Below are positions 42,378-51,560 of a stretch of 64,000 nt of DNA, in pieces. The translations under genes were made by a program, and so were the position numbers. The DNA is from UBA4479 sp963974935 (GTDB taxonomy: Bacteria > Pseudomonadota > Alphaproteobacteria > Rhodospirillales > Casp-alpha2), in the NCBI GenBank assembly GCA_963974935.1, contig CAXBEV010000007.1, positions 100,459-164,458 of the forward strand. Direction: 5' to 3'. The first letter of the stretch is position 1, and the number at the start of each line of letters is the position of its first letter. A model generated the notes under the pieces. That model had not been told where the DNA came from, did not search any database, and saw only the letters and a list, made by a program, of their open reading frames with translations.

Positions 42378-42392
42378 ATTATTGTGCATAAT
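42378..42392. promoter_or_regulatory. LysR-type T-N11-A box
   Basis: ATTAT-N5-ATAAT, a perfect 5-bp inverted repeat with the T-N11-A format of LysR recognition sites, 68 bp before the LysR gene start. It is probably the autoregulatory and activation site for one or both flanking operons. Confidence 0.55.
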
Positions 42393-42459
42393 CTATGCGC
42401 AAATGTTATATGCAGGTTTAGTCGGCTAAGCATCGGCGCCCAATGTGACGGACTTTAAA

Positions 42460-43368
42460 ATGGCTCTATCGCTAAAACAAATCGAAGCCTTCCGCGCCGT
42501 AATGATCGCCGGCACCATGGTTTTGGCCGCACAGATGTTGCGCATTTCGCAACCCGCCGTCAGCCGCCTGATCGCCGAGTTGGAGCGACAATTGGGGTAT
42601 GACGTGTTCATCCGTGCGCGCGGCAGGCTACAGCCCACCGAAGAAGGTCGCGCCTTGTTCGCCGAGGTAGAACGCGCGTTCGTCGGCCTCAACCACATCG
42701 AAAATGCCGGCAAAGCCATCGGCCAACGGGTGTCCGGCACCATTCGTGTCGTCGCCATGCACGCCTTGGGGATGCGCGAAGGCGTCAATGCCATTGCGCG
42801 TTATTGTCAAAGCTATGAAGATGTCGATGTCGTTTTTGACATCGGCCCCCGGCAAATGGTCTTAGACCGAATCGGCGCGATGCAGGCCGACATCGGCATC
42901 GCCACGCTACCGGTCGAAGAAGCGAGCATCCATTTCGAAGAGGTCTTGCAAGAAGATTGGATGTGTCTGCTCCGCACCGACCATCCGCTGGCAGAAAACC
43001 CACACATTCACGCCAAGGACCTAAAAAATGAGCCGTTCATCTCGTTCTCCAGTGACTCTTTCGATCGCGTTCAAGTCGACAGCGTGTTTGAGGCGTTACG
43101 CGTGCCTCGCAAATTAAAAGTTGAGACCCGCACCGGAGAGACCGCCTGCAATCTGGTTGCGCAAGGCGCCGGGGTGTCTGTGTTGCCCCGCGCCTACACA
43201 CCGGAAACCTTGCCAAAATATCTTGTGATGCGTCCATTCGCGCCGTCTATCCCGCTCAGGGTCGGCATCGTCACGCCGGCGCATATACCGTTAGCACGAC
43301 GCACCCGCTTGTTCCGCGACATCTTGCGCCAAGAGTTCGACAACACACGCAAGCAAATACCTGCGTAA
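42460..43368 (+). CDS. LysR-family transcriptional regulator
   Basis: A 302-aa LysR regulator with an HTH at about residues 4-62 (LSLKQIEAFRAV ... QPAVSRLIAELE) and an effector domain from about residue 90. Sequence style (VMIAGTMVLAAQMLRISQPAVSRLI) is close to LysR proteins controlling opine or arginine catabolism such as OccR/NocR, though this is a family impression. It is divergent from the TRAP/DadA operon and 77 bp upstream of the DAO operon in the same direction, so it may control both. Confidence 0.9.
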   Translation: MALSLKQIEAFRAVMIAGTMVLAAQMLRISQPAVSRLIAELERQLGYDVFIRARGRLQPTEEGRALFAEVERAFVGLNHIENAGKAIGQRVSGTIRVVAMHALGMREGVNAIARYCQSYEDVDVVFDIGPRQMVLDRIGAMQADIGIATLPVEEASIHFEEVLQEDWMCLLRTDHPLAENPHIHAKDLKNEPFISFSSDSFDRVQVDSVFEALRVPRKLKVETRTGETACNLVAQGAGVSVLPRAYTPETLPKYLVMRPFAPSIPLRVGIVTPAHIPLARRTRLFRDILRQEFDNTRKQIPA

Positions 43369-43445
43369 ATGTGTCGGCATTTGACAACGGCGTATCCGAC
43401 TGACAATTCTCAGATCATCCGGCGTCGGCAAATGGAGTGATCGTC

Positions 43446-44582
43446 ATGCCTGCCCCAGGGGCACCTCGTACCTTTGATGTGGCTGTCATCGGTGGTGGCA
43501 TGATTGGGCCGGCGGTCTCTCTCGGCCTGCTTGAGCGCGGATTGCGCGTTTGCATTCTGGACGAAGGCGATGACGTTCTGCGGGTCGCACGCGGCAATTT
43601 CGGCCTCGTGTGGTTCCAAGGCAAAGGCTTCGGCATGCCACGCTATATCGAATGGACCCGACGCTCGGCCCTGCTGTATGCGGATTTCGCGGCTGAGCTT
43701 AAAGACACCACTGGCATCGATATCGGCCACGCGCGCCCAGGCGGGCTTGAGCTGTTACTCGGCGAAGATGAACTCGCACATCGCCAGCATTACCTGGGCC
43801 AAATTTATCAACAGGGCGGCGGTGTCGACTACGAAGTCGAATTCATCGACCGCAAACAAGTGGCAGACATGCTGCCCAAGGTCACCCTCGGCGAGGACGT
43901 CATCGGCGCATCTTATAGTCCGCTCGATGGGCATGTGAACCCGCTGTTCCTGTTGCGCGCCATGCACACGCGATTCCAGCAGGCCGGCGGCACGTATTTG
44001 CCACACCATAGGGTCAGCGGGGTCCGCAAAGACGGCGACGCATATACGCTCGACACCGAAGGCGGCAGCGTCAGCGCCCCCAAGGTCGTGATCGCGGCAG
44101 GGCATGGCTTGAAAGCCCTCGGCCCGCCGCTTGGGCTGGACATTCCGATCCGCCCACAGCGTGGCCATATTATGGTGACCGAGCGCACGCAGCCGATGCT
44201 GCCAATGCCGATCAGCGCGTTTCGGCAAACCATGGAAGGCTCAATCATGTTGGGTGTATCCGCCGAAGAAGCCGGCTACGACGACAACATCGACACCTCG
44301 ACCCTGCACACCATCGCGGCACGGGCCAAACGCACCATGCCGCAGCTCGGTAATTTGAATATCGTCCGAACCTGGGCGGCACTTCGTGTGTTGACGCCAG
44401 ACAAATGCCCGGTCTATGCGGAATCCGAGAGTCACCCCGGCATCTATGGGATCGCATCGCACAGTGGGGTCACGCTGGCGGCCGCAAACGCCAAAGTCAC
44501 TGCGGGCTGGATCGCCGGCGATCCGCCGCCCCCAGAATTCGAAGCCTTCACCGTGGAGAGATTTCATGATGCACCGACGTGA
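43446..44582 (+). CDS. FAD-dependent oxidoreductase (DAO family), first catalytic-type subunit
   Basis: A 378-aa DAO-fold flavoprotein. The FAD motif is VAVIGGGMIGPAVSLGLLERG (about residues 12-32), and the C-terminal flavin-closing segment is GIASHSGVTLAAANAKVTAGWI. GGAG sits 8 bases before the chosen ATG. Its 3' end overlaps the ferredoxin-like gene by 17 bp. It resembles beta subunits of opine, hydroxyproline or glycine dehydrogenases (OoxB, HcnC, LhpB type). Together with the three following genes it probably makes a multi-subunit amine or imino-acid dehydrogenase delivering electrons to quinone. Confidence 0.88.
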   Translation: MPAPGAPRTFDVAVIGGGMIGPAVSLGLLERGLRVCILDEGDDVLRVARGNFGLVWFQGKGFGMPRYIEWTRRSALLYADFAAELKDTTGIDIGHARPGGLELLLGEDELAHRQHYLGQIYQQGGGVDYEVEFIDRKQVADMLPKVTLGEDVIGASYSPLDGHVNPLFLLRAMHTRFQQAGGTYLPHHRVSGVRKDGDAYTLDTEGGSVSAPKVVIAAGHGLKALGPPLGLDIPIRPQRGHIMVTERTQPMLPMPISAFRQTMEGSIMLGVSAEEAGYDDNIDTSTLHTIAARAKRTMPQLGNLNIVRTWAALRVLTPDKCPVYAESESHPGIYGIASHSGVTLAAANAKVTAGWIAGDPPPPEFEAFTVERFHDAPT

Positions 44583-44865
44583 CACCGCAGGCGAACGCAT
44601 CACCATCAACATCGACGGCAAAAATGTCGAAGCGGCTGTAGGCGAGAGCGTCGCCGCCGCCGTCCTGGCCGCCAGCGCGGGCGCGACCCGCACGACGCCG
44701 GTCAGCGGCGCGCCCCGCGCACCGTATTGCATGATGGGTGTGTGCTTTGAATGCCTGATGGAAATCGACGGCATGCCGAACCGGCAGGCCTGCATGGTCA
44801 GCGTCGCGCCCGGCATGAAGATCAAACGCCAAGCCGGTGCCCGCGCCGTCGGAGACGCATCATGA
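44566..44865 (+). CDS. Small [2Fe-2S] ferredoxin-like subunit (HcnA/OoxA-N type)
   Basis: A 99-aa protein with a plant-type [2Fe-2S] pattern: Cys55, Cys60, Cys63 and Cys76 (C-x4-C-x2-C-x12-C, around APYCMMGVCFECLMEIDG). This is the size and motif of HcnA and of the small subunits of hydroxyproline and opine dehydrogenases. GGAGAG precedes the ATG. It overlaps the genes on both sides (17 bp and 4 bp), a sign of a tightly stoichiometric complex. Confidence 0.9.
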   Translation: MMHRRDTAGERITINIDGKNVEAAVGESVAAAVLAASAGATRTTPVSGAPRAPYCMMGVCFECLMEIDGMPNRQACMVSVAPGMKIKRQAGARAVGDAS

Positions 44866-46265
44866 GCCAACAAACCTGCGATGTGGTCGTCATCGGCGCC
44901 GGTCCCGCCGGCATACGCGCTGCCGTCACGGCGGCGAACGAAAGCCTGAGCGTCACGCTAATCGACGAGCAGGCCGAAGCCGGCGGTCAGATCTATCGCG
45001 CTGTCGCGCGGGTCACGCGCACGCGCCCGGCAGACCTCACCCTGCTCGGCCCCGAATACGCAGCGGGCGGTGACATCGTTTCAGACCTGGACGCCAGCAA
45101 TGTCAGCGTTCTGCACGGCCACACCGTTTGGCAGATCAGCCCCGACGGCACGGTCTGGTGCAGCGACGGCGCAAAGGCATCATCCGTCAAAGCGCGCTTC
45201 GTGATCATGGCGAGCGGCGCGCAGGAACGCCCGGTCCCGGTACCGGGATGGACACTGCCCGGTGTGATGACAGCGGGGGCCGCACAAATATTGCTGAAAT
45301 CAGCCGCGATGGTTCCGGACGGCCCGGTGGCGCTGTATGGCAGCGGCCCATTGTTGCTGCTGGTCGCCGACCAACTGCTGAGCGCCGGTGCCGATATTCG
45401 CGTGATCGCCGAAACAACGACATTCAAAGATTACCTCAGCGCCGCACCGTATCTGCTTGGCGCCCTGCCGGCATCCAAATATTTGAAAAAGGGGTTGGCG
45501 CTGCGTCGCCATCTGAAAGCCGCCGGCGTGCCGATCATCAAGGCGCCGAACGGCGTCAGCATCGAAGGCTCCGAGCGCGCGACCGGGCTCCGCATTAACG
45601 GCAGATCTGGCCAGACCTTTGAGGCCGAGACCATCTTACTGCACCAGGGTGTGGTCCCCAACACGCAAGCCAGCCGTCAACTTCGTCTCGACCACGAATG
45701 GCACGCAGCGCAACGCTATTGGTATCCAACAACGGATCGCTTCGGTGCAACGTCATTATCGAACGTCTTCATCGCCGGTGACGGGGCGGGTATTTTTGGT
45801 GCGGAAGCGGCAGCGGCGGCAGGTACGCTGGCCGGGCTCGGCGTTGCACACGCAGCCGGGAAACTCTCGGCGACCGCCCGCGATCAGAAGGCGGGGCCGT
45901 TTATCGCTCAGCACAAAAAGGCCGCCGCCATTCGCCCGCTGCTGGATCATTTGTTCCCGCCGCCCGCACACATCTTGGCCCCCGACGACGAAACCATCGT
46001 CTGCCGCTGCGAAGAAATCACCGCAGGGCAAGTGCGAGCTGCGGCCAAGTTGGGCGCGCCCGGCCCGAACCAATTAAAAGCTTTCCTGCGCGCCGGCATG
46101 GGCCCCTGCCAAGGCCGTATGTGCGGACTTAGTGTGGTTGAGATCATGGCCCGCGTGCACGGCAAATCCCCCGCCGAGATCGGTGCGTATCGAATCCGTC
46201 CGCCGCTAAAGCCGCTGTCACTAGCGGAATTGGCAGCGATGGACGATACGCCGACATCCGCGTGA
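44862..46265 (+). CDS. NAD(P)/FAD oxidoreductase with BFD-like [2Fe-2S] end (HcnB/OoxA type)
   Basis: A 467-aa pyridine-nucleotide-disulfide-reductase-fold protein. The FAD motif VVVIGAGPAGIRAAVTAA starts near residue 8. A second dinucleotide-like VALYGSGPLLLL lies in the middle. The C-terminal Cys381, Cys383, Cys416 and Cys421 (CRCEE ... GPCQGRMC) form a BFD-like iron-sulfur site. This is the alpha-subunit architecture of opine, hydroxyproline and hydrogen-cyanide-forming glycine dehydrogenases. It starts in an ATGA overlap and ends in a GTGA overlap with the next gene. Confidence 0.92.
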   Translation: MSQQTCDVVVIGAGPAGIRAAVTAANESLSVTLIDEQAEAGGQIYRAVARVTRTRPADLTLLGPEYAAGGDIVSDLDASNVSVLHGHTVWQISPDGTVWCSDGAKASSVKARFVIMASGAQERPVPVPGWTLPGVMTAGAAQILLKSAAMVPDGPVALYGSGPLLLLVADQLLSAGADIRVIAETTTFKDYLSAAPYLLGALPASKYLKKGLALRRHLKAAGVPIIKAPNGVSIEGSERATGLRINGRSGQTFEAETILLHQGVVPNTQASRQLRLDHEWHAAQRYWYPTTDRFGATSLSNVFIAGDGAGIFGAEAAAAAGTLAGLGVAHAAGKLSATARDQKAGPFIAQHKKAAAIRPLLDHLFPPPAHILAPDDETIVCRCEEITAGQVRAAAKLGAPGPNQLKAFLRAGMGPCQGRMCGLSVVEIMARVHGKSPAEIGAYRIRPPLKPLSLAELAAMDDTPTSA

Positions 46266-47392
46266 ATACCGAACACACCGAAATCGCAATCATCGGCGGC
46301 GGCCTGCAAGGCTTGTCCACCGCCCTTCACCTCGCCCAACGCGGGCGCCGCGTGATGATCATCGAAGCGCACCACCCAGGCCGCTTTGCGTCTGGCGTCA
46401 ACGCCGGCGGCGTGCGGCGCCTTGGTCGCGATCCGGCGGAAATTCCGCTGGCCATGGCGGCATCTGAAATGTGGCACAGCATCGAAGATCTGGTCGACGA
46501 CGACTGCGGTTTTCGTGCTGTCGGCCAACTCAAGATCGCCGAAGATGACGCGGACCTCCGCAAGCTCGAAGCCCGCGCCGCCATGGTCCGCGACCTCGGT
46601 TTCGACCATGAAGAGATCATTGATCAAAAACGGCTGCGCGTGCTCGCACCCGGTGTGCACGCGCGCGCCGTCGGCGGCTTATGGTGCGAAGATGATGGCT
46701 CCGCCGATCCGATGCGCACCGTGCAGGCATTTTACCGCAAAGCCCGCGCGCTTGGCGTTGCCTTCAAACTCGGCCAGGAGGTCTCGCAGATCGCTAAGGT
46801 GGGCACGGGCTGGCAGATGACCAGCGGCGAAACGCAGATCACATCCGACATCGTCATCAACTGCGCCGGGGCATGGGGCAACAAAATCGCCGCCATGATC
46901 GGCGAAGAGGTGCCGCTTGAAACCCATGCGCTGACGATGATGGTGAGCGAGCGCACACCGCACTTCATTGACCCGGTGTGCGGTTTGGCGTCGCGAAAAC
47001 TGTCTTTCAAACAAACCCTCGAAGGCACACTGCTGATCGGCGGTGCACATCTGGGTTATGCGGATCGGGATGCCGGCATTGCCGAGCCCGATCCGGTAAA
47101 AATGGCGATTTCGGCGAAAACCGTCAGTGACGTGTTCCCGCATCTGGCCAACGTGCGGATCGCCCGGGCCTGGGCCGGGCTTGAAGGGATGACGCCGGAC
47201 CGCCTGCCGGTCATCAGTCCGAGCAAAGTGGACGGGAGCTTCTTTCACGCGTTCGGTTTTTCCGCACACGGCTTTCAGCTGTCGCCTGTCGTCGGCCGGA
47301 TTATGAGCTCGCTGATCTGCGACGACACATCCAACCTGCCACTGTACCCGTTTCGTATTGAGCGTTTTTCCGACGGCGAAACTAAGCTGTAA
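46262..47392 (+). CDS. FAD-dependent oxidoreductase (DAO family), second catalytic-type subunit
   Basis: A 376-aa DAO-fold protein with the FAD motif IAIIGGGLQGLSTALHLAQRG at about residues 8-28 and AFGFSAHGFQLSPVVGRIM near the C-terminus. It uses a GTG start in a GTGA overlap with the previous stop. It is a paralogue in fold, not a close copy, of the first DAO gene in this operon. HcnC/OoxB-type complexes normally have one such subunit, so two alternative or simultaneous catalytic subunits are suggested. It overlaps the convergent LOG-family gene by 11 bp. Confidence 0.88.
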   Translation: MNTEHTEIAIIGGGLQGLSTALHLAQRGRRVMIIEAHHPGRFASGVNAGGVRRLGRDPAEIPLAMAASEMWHSIEDLVDDDCGFRAVGQLKIAEDDADLRKLEARAAMVRDLGFDHEEIIDQKRLRVLAPGVHARAVGGLWCEDDGSADPMRTVQAFYRKARALGVAFKLGQEVSQIAKVGTGWQMTSGETQITSDIVINCAGAWGNKIAAMIGEEVPLETHALTMMVSERTPHFIDPVCGLASRKLSFKQTLEGTLLIGGAHLGYADRDAGIAEPDPVKMAISAKTVSDVFPHLANVRIARAWAGLEGMTPDRLPVISPSKVDGSFFHAFGFSAHGFQLSPVVGRIMSSLICDDTSNLPLYPFRIERFSDGETKL

Positions 47393-48134
47393 CCGCCGCC
47401 TTGAATATCTCAAACGCTTGATCGGCTGTTGCCACGAATTGGATAAGTTCGGCATCCGCAGAGGTGATCAAGCCTTCGTCGACAATGTGCTGAAAGTTTA
47501 TTACGCCCCGCCAATACTGCTCGCCGAACATTAAGATCGGAAGCCTTGGCATCTTACCGGTTTGAATTAATGTCAGCACGTCGAACAATTCATCCAACGT
47601 CCCAAAGCCGCCCGGGAAGATGATCATCGCTTTTGCGCGCATCATGAAATGCATCTTCCGCATGGCGAAGTATTGAAATTCGAGGTTGAGGCTTTCCGTA
47701 ACATAAGGATTGGGATTTTGCTCACGGGGTAGCTTGATGTTGAGGCCGATGGTCGGGGCGCCGGCATCGAAAGCACCTTGGTTCGCTGCCTGCATGATCC
47801 CACCGCCGCCGCCGGTGCAGACCACGAAGTCCCGGCATTGGTGCCCGGATTTTTCGAACAATGCGTTGCTGTAGCTTCCGATTTGGTGGGCCAAGCCCCG
47901 GGCGGCCGCCAGATATCCGGCGCAATCCAAGCACGCAGGCTTTGCTTTTTGAGTTTCCGTCATCCGTGCACTGCCGAAGACGACGACGGTGGAACGGATT
48001 TTTTGATCCTCCAGCGCAAGATCGGCCTTCATGAATTCGCTGGCGAGGCGAAATGCGCGCATCTCGTCACGCCACATAAAGTTCGCGTCTTCAAAAGCCA
48101 GTCTACTATCACGGTGACCGATGTTTTGCGGCAT
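47382..48134 (-). CDS. LOG/TIGR00730-family Rossmann-fold protein
   Basis: A 250-aa protein of the lysine-decarboxylase-like (LOG) family with the nucleotide-phosphate site PGGFGTLDELFDVLTLIQTGK and the glycine cluster CTGGGGGIMQAAN. Family members release free base from cytokinin or purine nucleotides (phosphoribohydrolases), despite old lysine decarboxylase labels. Start set at the ATG behind GAGGACGCG; an upstream in-frame ATG cluster lacks an SD. The N-terminal 60 residues are an extra helical part seen in the longer bacterial subgroup. Confidence 0.87.
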   Translation of the reverse strand: MPQNIGHRDSRLAFEDANFMWRDEMRAFRLASEFMKADLALEDQKIRSTVVVFGSARMTETQKAKPACLDCAGYLAAARGLAHQIGSYSNALFEKSGHQCRDFVVCTGGGGGIMQAANQGAFDAGAPTIGLNIKLPREQNPNPYVTESLNLEFQYFAMRKMHFMMRAKAMIIFPGGFGTLDELFDVLTLIQTGKMPRLPILMFGEQYWRGVINFQHIVDEGLITSADAELIQFVATADQAFEIFKAAVTA

Positions 48135-48282
48135 TTTCGCGTCCTCTGTCCAAAAAAATGTGTCGCTTTCCATCATAACCATTCATCGTGTTTGCGCGAG
48201 CCCGCGTTGATGTGGGTCAATGTGAACGCAGTCCAACCTACTTAAGCTGCAACACGAATCATACAATCTGGGAGAGCCTATC

Positions 48283-49881
48283 GTGAGCGTGACATTGAAA
48301 TTTTGCGGCGCGGCTGAAACCGTCACCGGGTCGTGCTATTTGCTGACGTATCCGGGTGGCCAGTGCCTAATTGATTGCGGCATGTTTCAAGGCTCAAAGA
48401 CCCTCAAAGAACTGAACTACGACCCATTTCCATTTGAGCCCGAAAAGATCGACTTTGTGCTTTTGACCCATGCGCACATTGATCATTCAGGCTTGGTGCC
48501 GAAGTTGATCAAGCAAGGGTTTGAAGGCCCGGTTTATTCGACAGCTGCGACGCGCGATTTGCTTAGCTACATGTTGCCTGACAGCGGCTATATTCACGAA
48601 CGCGAGGTCGAACGCCTTAATCAGCGAAATCTCCAGCGGGGCCGCGAAGCGGTGCAGCCGATTTATACCCGCCACGACGGCGAAATGGCGTTGGAAAGTT
48701 TCAGGGCCGTCCAATATGAAAAGTGGACCGAGCTTCCGGGCGGCATGCGTGCACGGTATTGGAATGCCGGTCACATTCTTGGCGCGGCGTCCATCGAATT
48801 GGAAGTCAAAGACGCCGATGCGCCGGATGGGCTGTTGCGGTTATTGTTCTCGGGCGACATCGGCCCCGAACATAAGATGTTTCACCCCGATCCCGATGCA
48901 CCAGAGCATTGGGATTATGTGTTTTGTGAAACCACCTATGGGGACCGCGTACGCGCGCACTTGACCCCCGACGCGCGCCGCCAAGAACTGGCCATCGAAG
49001 TCCGCGACACCCTGAGCGCCAAGGGCGTGCTGCTGATCCCGGCATTTGCCGTGGAGCGCACCCAGGAATTGCTGGCCGACCTGTCGATCTTGTCAAAGTC
49101 CGGCCAGATACCAAGCGTGCCGATTTTCTTGGACAGTCCACTGGCGATCCGCGCGACCCGCGTCTTCGGTGCCCATGCGGACGAATTGGAAGATTTCACC
49201 GACGGCGGCAATTTAATGACCAACCCGAACATCCACTTCACCGAGACGGTCGACCAAAGCAAAGCCATCCATATGTATTCGAGCGGTGTCATCATCATGG
49301 CGGCCAGCGGTATGTGCGATGCCGGTCGCATTCGCCATCATCTGAAAAAGTACCTGCCCGCCGCAACGACAACCTTATTACTGGTCGGCTATCAGGCACC
49401 CGCGACGCTCGGTAGCTTGTTGGCCAAGGGCGTAAAAGCGGTTCGCATTCAAGGTGAAGACGTGAAAGTCCGCGCACGCATCAAACAGCTTGATATCTAT
49501 TCCGGTCATGCCGATCACGACGGCTTGATCGATTGGGTCAGCGCGCGGTTGCCGATCACGAAAGGCATCTTTCTGACGCACGGCGAAAAGCCTGCTATCC
49601 AAGTGTTTCGCGACGACCTGATCGGCTTAGGGATTGAGCCTGAAAAAATTCTCATCCCGCAATTGGATGACGAGATCGACCTAAGCCATAGCAAATGGAT
49701 CGAAAGCACTAAATCTGCAAAGCGCAAAATTGCCCAGACCAATATCGGTCAGACCGATTGGCATAACGACTTGGCACAATTCTCACTCGATCTTCGTGAC
49801 GCCTTGGACCAGGCTGCGGACGAAAAACGCCGCGCCGTCATTTTACGTCGCGTCCAACGCGCCTTGTCCGAAGACGGCTGA
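48283..49881 (+). CDS. MBL-fold beta-CASP metallo-hydrolase (RNA-processing type)
   Basis: A 532-aa protein of the CPSF73/Ysh1-like group. The zinc motif THAHIDHSG gives His63, His65, Asp67 and His68. Further ligands are in WNAGHILGA and FSGDIG, and the C-terminal SGHADHDGL supplies the last His. The beta-CASP insertion and RMMBL-type end are present. Such proteins are RNA endo- or exonucleases, although the substrate of the bacterial form is often unknown. A GTG start follows GGGAGAGCC. It is monocistronic. Confidence 0.9.
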   Translation: MSVTLKFCGAAETVTGSCYLLTYPGGQCLIDCGMFQGSKTLKELNYDPFPFEPEKIDFVLLTHAHIDHSGLVPKLIKQGFEGPVYSTAATRDLLSYMLPDSGYIHEREVERLNQRNLQRGREAVQPIYTRHDGEMALESFRAVQYEKWTELPGGMRARYWNAGHILGAASIELEVKDADAPDGLLRLLFSGDIGPEHKMFHPDPDAPEHWDYVFCETTYGDRVRAHLTPDARRQELAIEVRDTLSAKGVLLIPAFAVERTQELLADLSILSKSGQIPSVPIFLDSPLAIRATRVFGAHADELEDFTDGGNLMTNPNIHFTETVDQSKAIHMYSSGVIIMAASGMCDAGRIRHHLKKYLPAATTTLLLVGYQAPATLGSLLAKGVKAVRIQGEDVKVRARIKQLDIYSGHADHDGLIDWVSARLPITKGIFLTHGEKPAIQVFRDDLIGLGIEPEKILIPQLDDEIDLSHSKWIESTKSAKRKIAQTNIGQTDWHNDLAQFSLDLRDALDQAADEKRRAVILRRVQRALSEDG

Positions 49882-50045
49882 GCTGGCCGCGAAACGGTGC
49901 TTTTAACTTCAGGGCCTAGAGAGGCATAATTGCGAACAATCCGTTTCGTAGTTTGTGCACGCACTCAATAGAAAACACCGTTATTGCGCAGTCGTGTGCG
50001 GCGAAAACAAAAAATCCGAAATATCGGGCCTAGAGGGGAATATAA

Positions 50046-51560
50046 ATGAATTCAAACGTCGTCAAAACCTTGCTGGAATCCGGGAGCGGGTCGGATGTCG
50101 CATTGACCGCGCCTGGGCGTCCCGACATGACGTTCGATGGATTGCGAGCGCATTGCGCATCTTTACGGCGCCAGTTGGCGGCGCGCGATATTGGCCCAGG
50201 CGACCGGGTCGCCATCGTGCTGCCGAACGGTCCGGAAATGGCGAGCGCGTTTTTGGGCGTGGCCTCGGGCCTTTCCGCTGCACCGCTGAATCCTTCCTAT
50301 AAAGAACAGGAATACGCGTTCTATCTTGAAGACCTAAAGCCAAAGCTTTTGATCATGGCAGCCGGCAACGATAACCCCGCGCGTGCCGCAGCCGTTGGGC
50401 TCGGCATTCCGATTGCTGATGCAGTGTTCACCGACGACATGCCCGCCGGCGCCTTCAAGCTTTGGGATGATGAATCAGACAGTACTGACCCGACACCCGA
50501 AGACGAAGCCTTGGTACTGCACACATCGGGCACGACATCGCGCCCAAAGGTGGTCCCGCTGACGCAAGCAAATCTGTATGCCTCTGCCGGCAATATTGCC
50601 GACGTGATCGCGCTGACACCGGACGACCACTGCCTCAACATCATGCCGTTGTTCCATATTCACGGCCTGATTGCGGTGGTCTTGGCGTCCATGAAGGCAG
50701 GTGCGTCTGTCTGCTGCACGCCGGGCTTCAACGCCTTGAAGTTTTTAGACCTCGCGACGGCGGAAAATCCGACATGGTATTCCGGCGTGCCGACCATGCA
50801 CCAGACGATCTTGCTGCGCGCAAAACGGAATGCAGACGCGATTGCGAAATTGAAGTTCCGCTTTGTTCGCTCGTCATCGGCGTCCCTGCCGCCTGCAGTA
50901 TTCCACGAATTGTCTGAAACCTTCGGCTGTCCAGTGATCGAAGCGTATGGCATGACCGAGGCCACGCACCAGATGGCGTCTAACCCGTTGCCGCCGAAGG
51001 TGCAAAAACCCGGCTGCGTTGGCTTACCAGCCGGCCCCGAGATCAAAATATTCCTGCCCGACGGCACGGAAGCCGCGACCGGCAGCATCGGCGAAGTGTG
51101 CATCCGTGGCGATAACGTCACGCCTGGCTATGAAAACAACGCGAAAGCCAACGCCGAAAGCTTTACCAACGGCTGGTTCCACACCGGTGACCAAGGCGTT
51201 TTGGACGGTGACGGCTACCTCAAAATCACCGGGCGGCTCAAAGAAATCATCAACCGAGGTGGCGAAAAAGTCTCGCCGCTTGAAGTCGACGATGTGTTGA
51301 TGGACCATCCGGCGGTGCAGCAAGTGGTCACCTTCGCGGTGCCGCATAAAATGCTGGGCGAAGATGTGGCCGCCGCCGTCGTGCTCGCGGACGGTGCTGC
51401 CGTTACGGAAAAAGAGCTTCAAACCTACGCCAGTAAAAAGCTCGCCCCTTTCAAGGTGCCGAAGACCTTTGTTTTCTTAGAAGAGATACCCAAAGGCGAC
51501 ACCGGCAAGATGCAGCGCATCGGCTTGGCGGAAAAACTCGGATTAGGAGGCGACCAATGA
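50046..51560 (+). CDS. AMP-forming acyl-CoA synthetase (oxalate/fatty acid-CoA ligase-like)
   Basis: A 504-aa adenylate-forming ligase with the P-loop-like LHTSGTTSRPKVVPL, the A5 motif EAYGMTEATHQM, the A7 motif GWFHTGDQG and the catalytic Lys in PKGDTGKMQR. The compact length and the P-loop wording resemble oxalyl-CoA and short-chain dicarboxylate ligases, but specificity is not settled. AGAGGGGAA precedes the ATG. It is joined to the ketopantoate-reductase-like gene by an ATGA overlap. A short direct repeat, GGGCCTAGAG, occurs twice in the 164-bp upstream gap. Confidence 0.9.
   Translation: MNSNVVKTLLESGSGSDVALTAPGRPDMTFDGLRAHCASLRRQLAARDIGPGDRVAIVLPNGPEMASAFLGVASGLSAAPLNPSYKEQEYAFYLEDLKPKLLIMAAGNDNPARAAAVGLGIPIADAVFTDDMPAGAFKLWDDESDSTDPTPEDEALVLHTSGTTSRPKVVPLTQANLYASAGNIADVIALTPDDHCLNIMPLFHIHGLIAVVLASMKAGASVCCTPGFNALKFLDLATAENPTWYSGVPTMHQTILLRAKRNADAIAKLKFRFVRSSSASLPPAVFHELSETFGCPVIEAYGMTEATHQMASNPLPPKVQKPGCVGLPAGPEIKIFLPDGTEAATGSIGEVCIRGDNVTPGYENNAKANAESFTNGWFHTGDQGVLDGDGYLKITGRLKEIINRGGEKVSPLEVDDVLMDHPAVQQVVTFAVPHKMLGEDVAAAVVLADGAAVTEKELQTYASKKLAPFKVPKTFVFLEEIPKGDTGKMQRIGLAEKLGLGGDQ

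Noticed and set aside
49912..50035. GGGCCTAGAG direct repeat before the acyl-CoA ligase gene
   Set aside because: Only two 10-bp copies, 114 bp apart, without symmetry or known motif; probably chance or a weak site. Mentioned only in the gene entry.
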